Positions 1 through 6,076 of a DNA stretch of 6,098 nucleotides are shown in pieces. The position numbers and the translations under genes are program-made. Numbering within the stretch: the first letter of the stretch is position 1; each line of letters opens with the position of its first letter. Source of the DNA: Rhizobiaceae bacterium (GTDB lineage: Bacteria; Pseudomonadota; Alphaproteobacteria; Rhizobiales; Rhizobiaceae); contig JAEUMA010000031.1 of assembly GCA_016793565.1 (NCBI GenBank), positions 1 to 6,098 on the forward strand, in the 5' to 3' direction. The notes below the pieces were generated by a model. It was not told the DNA's origin and did not search any database. It saw only the letters and a program-made list of their open reading frames with translations.

Positions 1-2492
1 CGAATGCCTCTCAACCTCAATGCGTTCCCGATGACTGACGCGGAAGACAGGCTCATCGCCGCCGCGGCGAACATAGGCGACAGCAGCATCCCAAAAACCG
101 GATAAAGCACTCCGGCGGCGACCGGAACTCCCACCACGTTGTAGACGAAGGCGAAGAACAGGTTCTGCTTGATGTTGCGGATTGTCGCTCTGGCGAGCGT
201 CCGCGCCCTGACGATACCGTTGAGGTCGCCCTTCACCAGCGTGATGCCTGCGCTTTCCACGGCCACGTCCGCTCCGGTTCCCATGGCAATGCCGACATCG
301 GCAGCGGCGAGCGCGGGAGCGTCGTTGACGCCGTCGCCCGCCATCGCAACGCTGGCGCCCTTCGCGTGAAGCTCGTCGATCAGCGCCTTCTTGCTTTCGG
401 GCAGCATGTCGGCCCGCACCTCGTCAATGCCGAGCCTGGCCGCGACGGCCTTCGCCGTACGCTCGTTGTCGCCGGTGGCCATGATGATCCTCAACCCGCT
501 CTCGTGGAGCGCCCGGATCGCGGCTTCAGTCGTCGCCTTAATCGGATCGGCGACCGCCACCATGCCCGCCAGCCTGCCGTCCACGGAGACGAACATCGCC
601 GTCTTGCCGTCGGACCTCAACGCGTCAGCCCGCTGCTTCATCGCGTCCGCCTCGACCCCGAGGTCGTGCATCATCGCAGCGTTGCCCAGGGCGACGGAGC
701 GGCCGGACACCTTGCCCTGAACGCCCTTCCCGGTGACGGCCTCGAAATCCTCGGCGTCGGCCATGGCGGCTCCTCTCGCCTGCGCGCCTTCGACGATCGA
801 CTCGGCCAGTGGATGCTCGGAACCGCGCTCTAGGCCGGCGGCCATCCCCAGCAATTCGCCTTCGTCAAAGCCTTCGGCCGCCACGACGTCGGTCAGCTTC
901 GGCCTGCCCTCGGTCAGGGTTCCAGTCTTGTCGATGATGAGCGTGTCGACCTTCGCGAAACGCTCGAGCGCTTCGGCATCCTTAATGAGCACGCCTGCCT
1001 GCGCCCCTCGCCCGGTCGCGGTCATGATTGACATCGGGGTCGCGAGCCCGAGCGCGCAGGGACAGGCGATGATCAGGACCGAGACTGCCGAGACGATTGC
1101 GAAAGTCATGCTCGGCTCGGGACCGAAGATCGCCCAGACGACGAAGGCGAGGATCGCGACGAGCACCACCGTCGGCACGAAATAGTAGGAGACACGATCC
1201 GCGAGACCCTGGATCGGCGCCCGCGAGCGCTGCGCCTTGGCCACCATCTCGACGATCCGCGAGAGCATGGTGTCCTTGCCGACCTTCTCGGCGCGCATGA
1301 CGAGTGAACCGTTCTTGTTGAGAGTGCCGCCGGTCAGCGCGTCGCCTTCGGTCTTCTCGACTGGGACGGGCTCGCCCGTGATCATGGACTCGTCGACAGA
1401 GGAGCGGCCTTCGAGCACGGTGCCGTCGACGGGCACGCTGTCGCCGGGCCGCACGCGAAGCCTGTCGCCCGACTGGACTTCCTCCAGCGGAACGTCTGCC
1501 TCGCTGCCGTCTTCGGCGATCCGCCGTGTCGTCTTCGGCGCGAGATCGAGCAGAGCGCGGATGGCCGAGCCCGTACGCTCGCGCGCCCGCAACTCCAGCA
1601 CCTGGCCGAGGAACACGAGGGCGACGATCACGGCCGCCGCCTCGAAATAGACGGGCACCGTGCCGCCGTGACCGCGAAACTGATGCGGGAAGATGCCGGG
1701 AAAGAGCGTAGCTACGACGCTGTAGGCGTATGCGGCCCCAACGCCGATCGAGATGAGCGTCCACATGTTCGGACTCCGGTTCACGAAAGAGTCGTAGCCG
1801 CGACGGAAGAACGGGATTGCTGCCCAGAGCACTACGGGCGTAGCCAGCACGAGTTCGATCCAGACCGCGAGCCGCTCGCCGATCCACTCCCTGAATGGCA
1901 GGCCGAACATCGGCCCCATCGCCAGGACGAGCAGCGGGACGGACAAGACGGCGCTCACCCAGAAGCGGCGCGTGAAGTCGACCAGCTCCGGATTCGGGCC
2001 TTCATCGCCCGTAGGCACGCCCATCGGCTCCAGCGCCATGCCGCAGATCGGGCATGATCCGGGCTTGTCGCGGACGATTTCGGGATGCATCGGGCAGGTG
2101 TACTGCGTGCCCGCCGCCATCCGCTCAGGCGTTGGGCGGATGCCGAGATAGCCGTCCGGCTTCGCCTCGAACTTGATTTGGCAGCCCGCCGAGCAGAAGT
2201 AGTAGCCCTTGCCTTCGTGCCGCGTGAAGTGCTTCGCCGTCGAGCGGTCAACCTTCATTCCGCAGACCGGGTCGGTGGCCTCGAGATAGGCCTCGGGCTC
2301 CTTCACGAACCTGTCGTGGCAGGACTGGCTGCAGAAATGATAGGCATGCCCCGCGTGTTCGGCCTTTGGCTTGCCCGCCTGAGGATCGACGGTCATGCCG
2401 CAGACCGGATCCCGGACGACACCGTCCGCCGCACCCGATTCCGAGTGGCGTTGCTTGTCGACCGAATGACCGCGCCCGTGATCATGTTGCAT
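1..2492 (-). CDS. copA: Copper-exporting P1B-type ATPase CopA (C-terminus cut by window edge)
   Basis: Pumps Cu(I), possibly Ag(I), from the cytosol across the inner membrane using ATP. 830 codons are visible with no stop; family resemblance suggests only a few C-terminal residues are missing. The N-terminus is His-rich (residues 1-16), followed by two YHS-type metal sites (DPVCGM at 28-33 and 74-79) and a zinc-ribbon-like heavy-metal-binding domain (YTCPMHP at 131, CPICGM at 147-152). No GMxCxxC HMA domain is seen. About eight membrane helices follow from residue 177. The catalytic set is complete: TGEP 372-375, CPC 477-479 in TM6, DKTGT with phosphorylated Asp521, HP 560-561, GDGVND 719-724. 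YN at 784-785 and MSLSS at 813-817 match the Cu(I) P1B-1 signature in TM7 and TM8. The ATG start at 2492 is preceded by AGGAG with 8-nt spacing. A CueR-type promoter lies just upstream. The copper assignment is strong; silver cannot be excluded. Confidence 0.95.
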   Translation of the reverse strand, partial: MQHDHGRGHSVDKQRHSESGAADGVVRDPVCGMTVDPQAGKPKAEHAGHAYHFCSQSCHDRFVKEPEAYLEATDPVCGMKVDRSTAKHFTRHEGKGYYFCSAGCQIKFEAKPDGYLGIRPTPERMAAGTQYTCPMHPEIVRDKPGSCPICGMALEPMGVPTGDEGPNPELVDFTRRFWVSAVLSVPLLVLAMGPMFGLPFREWIGERLAVWIELVLATPVVLWAAIPFFRRGYDSFVNRSPNMWTLISIGVGAAYAYSVVATLFPGIFPHQFRGHGGTVPVYFEAAAVIVALVFLGQVLELRARERTGSAIRALLDLAPKTTRRIAEDGSEADVPLEEVQSGDRLRVRPGDSVPVDGTVLEGRSSVDESMITGEPVPVEKTEGDALTGGTLNKNGSLVMRAEKVGKDTMLSRIVEMVAKAQRSRAPIQGLADRVSYYFVPTVVLVAILAFVVWAIFGPEPSMTFAIVSAVSVLIIACPCALGLATPMSIMTATGRGAQAGVLIKDAEALERFAKVDTLIIDKTGTLTEGRPKLTDVVAAEGFDEGELLGMAAGLERGSEHPLAESIVEGAQARGAAMADAEDFEAVTGKGVQGKVSGRSVALGNAAMMHDLGVEADAMKQRADALRSDGKTAMFVSVDGRLAGMVAVADPIKATTEAAIRALHESGLRIIMATGDNERTAKAVAARLGIDEVRADMLPESKKALIDELHAKGASVAMAGDGVNDAPALAAADVGIAMGTGADVAVESAGITLVKGDLNGIVRARTLARATIRNIKQNLFFAFVYNVVGVPVAAGVLYPVFGMLLSPMFAAAAMSLSSASVIGNALRLRGI

Positions 2493-2516
2493 GGGACGTC
2501 TCTCCTGAGAAACCCT

Positions 2517-2547
2517 CCCGTACGCCTTCCACCTGCTGGAAGGTCAA
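2517..2547 (-). promoter_or_regulatory. CueR/HmrR-type operator-promoter for copA
   Basis: Read on the minus strand, a -35 box TTGACC (2542-2547) is followed by a 19-bp spacer and a weak -10 TACGGG (2517-2522). A perfect dyad CCTTCC-N7-GGAAGG (2525-2543) fills the spacer. The overlong spacer and this dyad match the known CueR-activated copA promoter, where the activator underwinds DNA to align the two boxes. The expected transcript starts about 10-20 nt before the copA ATG. The operator is seen directly; copper control is inferred from the family. Confidence 0.8.
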
Positions 2548-2562
2548 CATCGATTTTCCCGC

Positions 2563-2593
2563 TTGACCTTCCAGCAGGTGGAACCCGCAGGGT
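2563..2593 (+). promoter_or_regulatory. Second CueR/HmrR-type operator-promoter, facing the DUF305 gene
   Basis: On the plus strand, TTGACC (2563-2568), a 19-bp spacer and CAGGGT (2588-2593) form a promoter like the copA one. The dyad is CCTTCC-N7-GGAACC (2567-2585), so the distal half-site has two mismatches and binding may be weaker. From TTGACC through GGAA (2563-2583) it is a 21-nt inverted copy of the copA-facing box, with 15 nt between the two copies. It implies co-induction of the DUF305 gene with copA. Confidence 0.7.
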
Positions 2594-2632
2594 CATCATG
2601 GCTTCCGGCGCGGCATCCAAGCCACTGGTGTC

Positions 2633-2665
2633 CGCGGAACCGCAACCGTACGCGACCGTTCCGCG
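2633..2665 (+). repeat. Inverted repeat in the leader of the DUF305 gene
   Basis: CGCGGAAC (2633-2640) and GTTCCGCG (2658-2665) are perfect 8-bp complementary arms around a 17-nt loop. A second, weaker pair, TGGCTT (2599-2604) and AAGCCA (2619-2624), lies upstream. If transcription starts near 2600, both would fall in a roughly 95-nt 5' leader and fold just ahead of the ribosome binding site at 2684-2688. A structural or stability role is possible but unproven; it may be chance in GC-rich DNA. Confidence 0.35.
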
Positions 2666-2694
2666 AAGATTGACATAGGACCAAGGAGCTCGAA

Positions 2695-3075
2695 ATGAAC
2701 AGGTATCTTCTGGCAGCAGCGGCCGGCGCCGCTATGGTCGCTGCGGCGTTCGCCGTCCCAGCGACCGGACAGGAGTCCCACGGCTCGATGGACCATTCGG
2801 CGACCGAGAGCATGAGCGTCGCCTCCAAGGGCTACATGGAGGCGATGAAGAAGATGGACGAGGAGATGGGCGCGATGAAGATGTCGGGCAAGCCCGGCGT
2901 CGACTTCGCCATGATGATGATCCCTCACCACCAGAGCGCCATCGACATGGCGCAGGCCTACCTAGCCAGCGGCGAGAACGATCCGGAGCTTACGAAGCTC
3001 TCGAACGAGATTATCGCCGCCCAGGAGAAGGAGATCGCATTTCTTAAGGGCTGGCTCGGAAAGAACGCCAACTGA
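2695..3075 (+). CDS. Secreted DUF305 family protein, probable periplasmic copper binder
   Basis: A 126-residue exported protein. The N-terminus is a Sec-type signal peptide: one Arg, a long Ala-rich hydrophobic stretch, and likely cleavage near residue 25. The mature part is Met- and His-rich (Met 32, 40, 48, 51, 54, 58, 61, 63; His 29, 34) and carries the DUF305 hallmark DFAMMMIPHHQSAIDMA at 70-86, with His78-His79. The rest is predicted as two amphipathic helices. Some DUF305 proteins, such as cyanobacterial CopM, bind copper outside the cytoplasm and lower its uptake. The ATG is set by AGGAG six bases upstream. It is divergent from copA across a shared pair of CueR-type operators, which supports a role beside CopA: export from the cytosol by one, binding in the periplasm by the other. 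Metal specificity is inferred from context. Confidence 0.88.
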   Translation: MNRYLLAAAAGAAMVAAAFAVPATGQESHGSMDHSATESMSVASKGYMEAMKKMDEEMGAMKMSGKPGVDFAMMMIPHHQSAIDMAQAYLASGENDPELTKLSNEIIAAQEKEIAFLKGWLGKNAN

Positions 3076-3133
3076 TCGGCTTTTCGGGTGAATCCTCCGC
3101 CCGTTCGATGAACTCGACGGCAGGGAACCAGAA

Positions 3134-3312
3134 TTAGCGCTCCCGCCGCCGACTTCCCGCGATGAGCTTCTTCATCTCGGCTATGCTTGCCTCAAGGCCG
3201 ACGAAGATCGAGTCGCCGATCAGGAAATGGCCGATGTTTAGCTCGATCACTTCAGGCAGTGCCGCGACGGCCTCAACGTTCTCGAACGTCAGGCCATCGC
3301 CTGCATGGCACT
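3134..3312 (-). pseudogene. pdxJ: C-terminal remnant of pdxJ (pyridoxine 5'-phosphate synthase)
   Basis: The last roughly 57-59 codons of a PdxJ, ending in TAA at 3134. Recognisable family blocks are HAGDGLTFENV (from 3307), ELNIGHFLIG and FVGLEASIAEMKKL. PdxJ is about 240 residues, so only the final quarter is present; the N-terminal barrel with its catalytic His and Glu is absent. The conserved AGHGL motif reads AGDGL here: by alignment from memory, the residue equivalent to E. coli proton donor His193 is Asp, consistent with decay. No start codon or ribosome site belongs to it. Its 5' end merges, in another frame, with the 3' end of chrA, so chrA's stop lies inside it. It is best read as a scar left when a chrA-bearing segment joined a pdxJ locus. 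The family assignment is firm; the mechanism is inference. Confidence 0.82.
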
Positions 3313-4533
3313 CGAGATTGCGCCCGCAACAGCTAAAAGCAGAACGACGATCCACGGCGGCGCCTTCCAGAGGGTGAGCAACAGGAAGCCGCCAAGCGCC
3401 AGCGCGAAGTCCTGTGGCGTAAGGACCGCGCTGGTCCACACAGGATTGTAGAGAGCAGCGCCCAAAATGCCGACCACGGCCGCATTGGCGCCCCGCATTG
3501 CCGCTTGAGCGGCAGAGCGCGAGCGTATTGTATCCCAGAATGGCAGCACACCGTAGACAAGCAACAGTCCCGGAAGGGCAAGTGCGACAAGTGCGATGAG
3601 GGCTCCTTGAAATCCATTTGGCGATGGCCCCGCTATAGCGCCGAGATAGGCGGCGAAGGTAAAAAGCGGACCCGGCACGGCCTGAGCCACACCATAGCCC
3701 GCCAGAAATGACTGGCCGGAAACCCACCCTGGTGTGACCAGCTCGGCTTGAAGCAGTGGCAGCACGACGTGGCCGCCGCCAAAAACGAAAGCTCCCGAAC
3801 GGTAAAAGGCATCAAATAGCGCAAGGCCTTGAGAACCCGTTGCTTGGACGGCAATCGGCGGGAGCAAAAGAAGCGCCGAAAAGAGGACAAGCGCGACGAC
3901 GCCGGCCCGCCGGGTGACTGGAAAGCTCAGGTGTCCTGATATCGCGCCTGGCTCGCCACGACAGAGCCAAAAGCCTGCGCAAGCGCCGAGCGCGATGGCG
4001 AGGACCTGACCAAGGGACCCAGTCGAACTGACGACGATAGCGACTGCGGCAAGGGCAATACCCGCACGAGTTCGATCCGGGGCCAGCGAATTGGCCATGC
4101 CCCAGATGGCCTGCGCCACTACGGCAACGGCGACCAGCTTTAGTCCATGCAGAAAGCCCTCTGCCACGGGTCCCGTGAAGGCTTGTGCGCTGAGCGCGAA
4201 GGCGAACAAAATGATTGCCGACGGCATGGTGAAAGCGAGCCATGCGGCCAAGCCGCCAAGCAGACCATTGCCTCGAAAAACGCCCAAGGCAAAGCCAACT
4301 TGGCTGGAGGCAGGCCCGGGCAGAAACTGGCAGAGAGCCACAAGGTCGCCATATGCCCGCTCGTCGAGCCATTTGCGCCGCACGACGAGTTCGTCCCTAA
4401 AATAGCCGAGATGGGCGATGGGTCCGCCGAACGACGTCAGACCAAGCTTGAGGAAGGCCAGAAAAACCTCCGCGACGGTTCCGCCAGATGCGATGTCTTC
4501 AGCGACCGGTGCCGGTGTTTGCGACGGATACAC
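3289..4533 (-). CDS. chrA: Chromate transporter ChrA, two-domain form
   Basis: An inner-membrane protein of the CHR family that lowers cytoplasmic chromate, generally taken to work as a proton-coupled exporter. Taken from the GTG at 4533 it has 414 residues, the usual long-chain ChrA size. Two homologous halves are visible. The first has FLKLGLTSFGGP (28-38) and LCQFLPGPASSQ. The second has FVFGGGH (249-255) and YGVAQAVPGPLFTFAAYLG. About ten or more hydrophobic segments lie between and after. An in-frame ATG at 4599 would add 22 residues, but that extension looks unlike the family and has a poor ribosome site; AGGG seven bases before the GTG favours 4533. The last seven or so codons are written in pdxJ-derived DNA, so the native C-terminus may have been replaced. 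No chrB regulator lies upstream. Confidence 0.92.
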   Translation of the reverse strand: MYPSQTPAPVAEDIASGGTVAEVFLAFLKLGLTSFGGPIAHLGYFRDELVVRRKWLDERAYGDLVALCQFLPGPASSQVGFALGVFRGNGLLGGLAAWLAFTMPSAIILFAFALSAQAFTGPVAEGFLHGLKLVAVAVVAQAIWGMANSLAPDRTRAGIALAAVAIVVSSTGSLGQVLAIALGACAGFWLCRGEPGAISGHLSFPVTRRAGVVALVLFSALLLLPPIAVQATGSQGLALFDAFYRSGAFVFGGGHVVLPLLQAELVTPGWVSGQSFLAGYGVAQAVPGPLFTFAAYLGAIAGPSPNGFQGALIALVALALPGLLLVYGVLPFWDTIRSRSAAQAAMRGANAAVVGILGAALYNPVWTSAVLTPQDFALALGGFLLLTLWKAPPWIVVLLLAVAGAISSAMQAMA

Positions 4534-4974
4534 GAAATCACCCTGATTTTGCCTTGCACTATATTCTGCGCTTCTATGCCATGCGATGTGGCTGCGCATA
4601 TGAGGTGATACGTTCCTTGCGTTCCGTTCCGGGAAGCAGCGGACAGTTGTCTATGCGATAATCGTAACTGGCGTAATGCACCGGAAACCGGCTTACACTG
4701 TCCACAGTCTGGGTCCGTCGTTTATCGATTCAAACATACCAACGACCACCACCACAACGTTTGTCATCAGCTAGGCTCCCGCGACTAGCAGGCGCATTAG
4801 CCGGTCGGTCTTACTGACACATCGCAGCGCGGGCTGGCGCTTCACAGCCGGCGAGACTTTCGTGGCCTGTTCTCATTGGCGATCTTTATCGATATGTCCC
4901 CTTCTTCCCGCGTCTGCGATGATCCAAACAAGCTTGGATTCTTAAGTGACCCCAGTTCTCCATATTTATGGGGG
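4534..4974. other. Intergenic stretch without a recognisable gene
   Basis: About 440 bp between chrA and the MerR gene. I see no convincing coding sequence on either strand: the open frames here are short or extend out of the neighbouring genes. Small structures present are a TATAGT on the minus strand (4558-4563) that could be a -10 for chrA but lacks a good -35; three GTTCC copies near 4612-4636; short inverted repeats GCTAG/CTAGC (4770-4789) and ATCCAA/TTGGAT (4922-4939), the latter about 36 nt past the MerR stop without a following T-run. Base composition looks less GC-rich than the flanking genes. It could be the edge of an acquired segment. Confidence 0.5.
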
Positions 4975-5421
4975 TTATGAACAGCAACCTCCGCGAGCCG
5001 ATGTCTTGGCCATGTCAGTGAAGATGACGCAATCTTGGCCTGGTCCTCCTGCGCAGGCGGCATCGCAGCGCTCCACGAAAACCTGCAGCCGTTCCTCGAG
5101 GGCGCGTAGCTCCGCAAGCTTGTCTCGTACCTGCGTGAGGTGCGCTGTGGCGATGTCACGCGTCTCCGTGCAGTCGCGCTCGGTGCTGATGGACAAGTCC
5201 AACAGCACCCGGACCTGGTCGATGCCGAAGCCGAAGTCGCGACACTGTTTGATGAACGTCAGGCGGCTTAGATCGTCCTTATCGTATGTTCGCTGACCGC
5301 CTAATGTGCGACCAGCCGGAGGTAGCAGGCCTATCTCCTCGTAGTAGCGGATTGTCGGCGTCGATACCTCGGTGGCCCTAGCCAGGGCGCCGATCGTTAA
5401 CACACGGTCGTGAACGGTCAT
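4975..5421 (-). CDS. MerR-family metal-responsive transcriptional regulator
   Basis: A 148-residue DNA-binding switch of the MerR class, which twists overlong promoters to activate them when metal binds. The winged-helix HTH is at about 8-45, with PTIRYYEEIGLL (22-33) and GGQRTY (41-46) typical of the family. A dimerisation helix runs from about 85 to 118. Ungapped alignment by eye to E. coli CueR (offset 7) puts Cys84 at the Ser77 position that distinguishes monovalent from divalent sensors, and Cys119 at CueR Cys112. Beyond that the loop is longer, with Cys119, Cys123 and Cys131, and the tail ends in Cys146-Cys147. This favours a divalent or soft-metal (Hg, Cd, Zn, Pb) sensor over a Cu(I) sensor; the exact ion is not determinable. 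The ATG at 5421 was preferred to an upstream TTG at 5427. It is divergent from the membrane-protein operon and separated from it by a MerR-type operator. Confidence 0.92.
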   Translation of the reverse strand: MTVHDRVLTIGALARATEVSTPTIRYYEEIGLLPPAGRTLGGQRTYDKDDLSRLTFIKQCRDFGFGIDQVRVLLDLSISTERDCTETRDIATAHLTQVRDKLAELRALEERLQVFVERCDAACAGGPGQDCVIFTDMAKTSARGGCCS

Positions 5422-5436
5422 CGCCAAGATTCTCTC

Positions 5437-5467
5437 TTGAAGTTCAAGCTACTTGAAGGAGTATGTA
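5437..5467 (+). promoter_or_regulatory. MerR-type operator-promoter driving the Cys-rich membrane protein operon
   Basis: On the plus strand, -35 TTGAAG (5437-5442), exactly 19 bp, then -10 TATGTA (5462-5467). The spacer holds the dyad TTCAAG-CTA-CTTGAA (5443-5457). A 19-bp spacer with a central dyad is the diagnostic design of promoters activated by MerR proteins. It lies between the MerR gene and the gene it should control, so autoregulation of the regulator is also likely. The dyad is unlike the CCTTCC/GGAAGG boxes at copA, which argues for a different regulator at each site. Confidence 0.8.
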
Positions 5468-5500
5468 GTCTCCAGTCTGAAACTTGGAAAGGCTGGAATC

Positions 5501-6076
5501 ATGAATATGGCGACAAAACTGGGCGGCGGTGTTGTGGTCGCTTGCGCTGCCTGCTGCGCATTATCCGTTGTGCCCGCACTGCTCGTGGGGATGAGCATCC
5601 TGGCGCTTGGCGGCGCAGCCTTGACCTGGGGCGCGGCCTCAATCGCGGTGGCCATTCCTGTCGCAGCAGCCATTTACCTTTCCATCCGCCACAAGCCGGC
5701 AGCTCCTTCAGGCGGATGTGGTTGCGTTCCAACAGCCCAACAAGATGGTACCGCGATTGCGTGTACGCTCGGGGCGAACGACTTCAAGGCAAGGACGGAC
5801 GAGATCCGTCACCTTGCCCGGCGTTCGCTGCGCTATGCGTCGCGCGAGCCACAGGCCCTCAGACTAGTTTACGAACCCGAAGCGCGCCATGAGGTCCGCG
5901 CTCTCGTCGCCAAGGAGCAGCAGTGCTGCTCCTTTCTGAACTTCAGCGTTCGCGAAGACACCGGCTCTATTGAACTAACGATCTATGCGCCCGCATCAGC
6001 AACGGAAGCAGCCGACGCGCTCTTCGACCATTTCGCACCAGAACTTGCAGCATCGAAAACCAAGGAGATTGCATGA
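5501..6076 (+). CDS. Cys-rich two-helix membrane protein with soluble CCSFL-motif domain, function unknown
   Basis: 191 residues in two parts. Residues 1-62 form two membrane helices (about 10-38 and 41-62); the first carries Cys15, Cys18 and Cys19 ahead of a Pro, resembling the vicinal-Cys helix of mercury transporters MerT and MerC. A basic RHK and a flexible stretch with Cys73-Gly-Cys75 follow. Residues about 85-180 are a soluble domain with Cys88 and the motif EQQCCSFLNF (139-148), which I recall from small uncharacterised proteins near metal-responsive MerR genes. Positive charges after helix 2 put this domain in the cytosol. The chain of Cys pairs suggests metal or thiol transfer from membrane to cytosol, but no function is established. 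The ATG at 5501 is chosen because GGAAAGG lies eight bases before it; a longer frame starting with TTG at 5453 would begin inside the promoter. The stop overlaps the next start. Confidence 0.85.
   Translation: MNMATKLGGGVVVACAACCALSVVPALLVGMSILALGGAALTWGAASIAVAIPVAAAIYLSIRHKPAAPSGGCGCVPTAQQDGTAIACTLGANDFKARTDEIRHLARRSLRYASREPQALRLVYEPEARHEVRALVAKEQQCCSFLNFSVREDTGSIELTIYAPASATEAADALFDHFAPELAASKTKEIA

Noticed and set aside
982..1887. Long 301-codon minus-strand open frame
   Set aside because: It is an alternate frame of copA, Arg-rich and low in complexity, as expected from GC-rich shadow frames; the CopA frame holds all catalytic motifs.
2526..2583. Reading the 21-nt inverted repeat as a transcription terminator hairpin
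   Set aside because: No T-run follows on either strand, it lies between divergent genes, and each arm matches a CueR promoter in full.
2669..2674. TTGACA just upstream of the DUF305 start
   Set aside because: A -10 box would fall at or inside the start codon, so it cannot serve this gene.
2085..2678. 197-codon plus-strand frame running from copA antisense into the control region
   Set aside because: Antisense to CopA metal sites and crossing both operators; no family features and no ribosome site.
2598..2678. Possible 26-codon leader peptide ahead of the DUF305 gene
   Set aside because: The expected transcription start is at about 2600, so its ATG would be missing or at the very 5' end; no ribosome site and no regulatory peptide signature.
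3134..3727. 197-codon minus-strand frame as a single gene
   Set aside because: Only its last 57-59 codons resemble PdxJ; the rest is a shadow frame of chrA.
4652..4690. Resemblance to a Tn3-family res site
   Set aside because: Only a short TGTCTAT-like match; no paired subsites, resolvase gene or terminal repeats are visible.
4922..4939. ATCCAA/TTGGAT hairpin as a terminator for the MerR gene
   Set aside because: The stem is only 6 bp, AT-rich, and on the minus strand has no following T-run.
5453..5500. Upstream TTG start for the Cys-rich membrane protein
   Set aside because: The TTG sits inside the operator dyad and upstream of the -10 box, so it would not be in the transcript.
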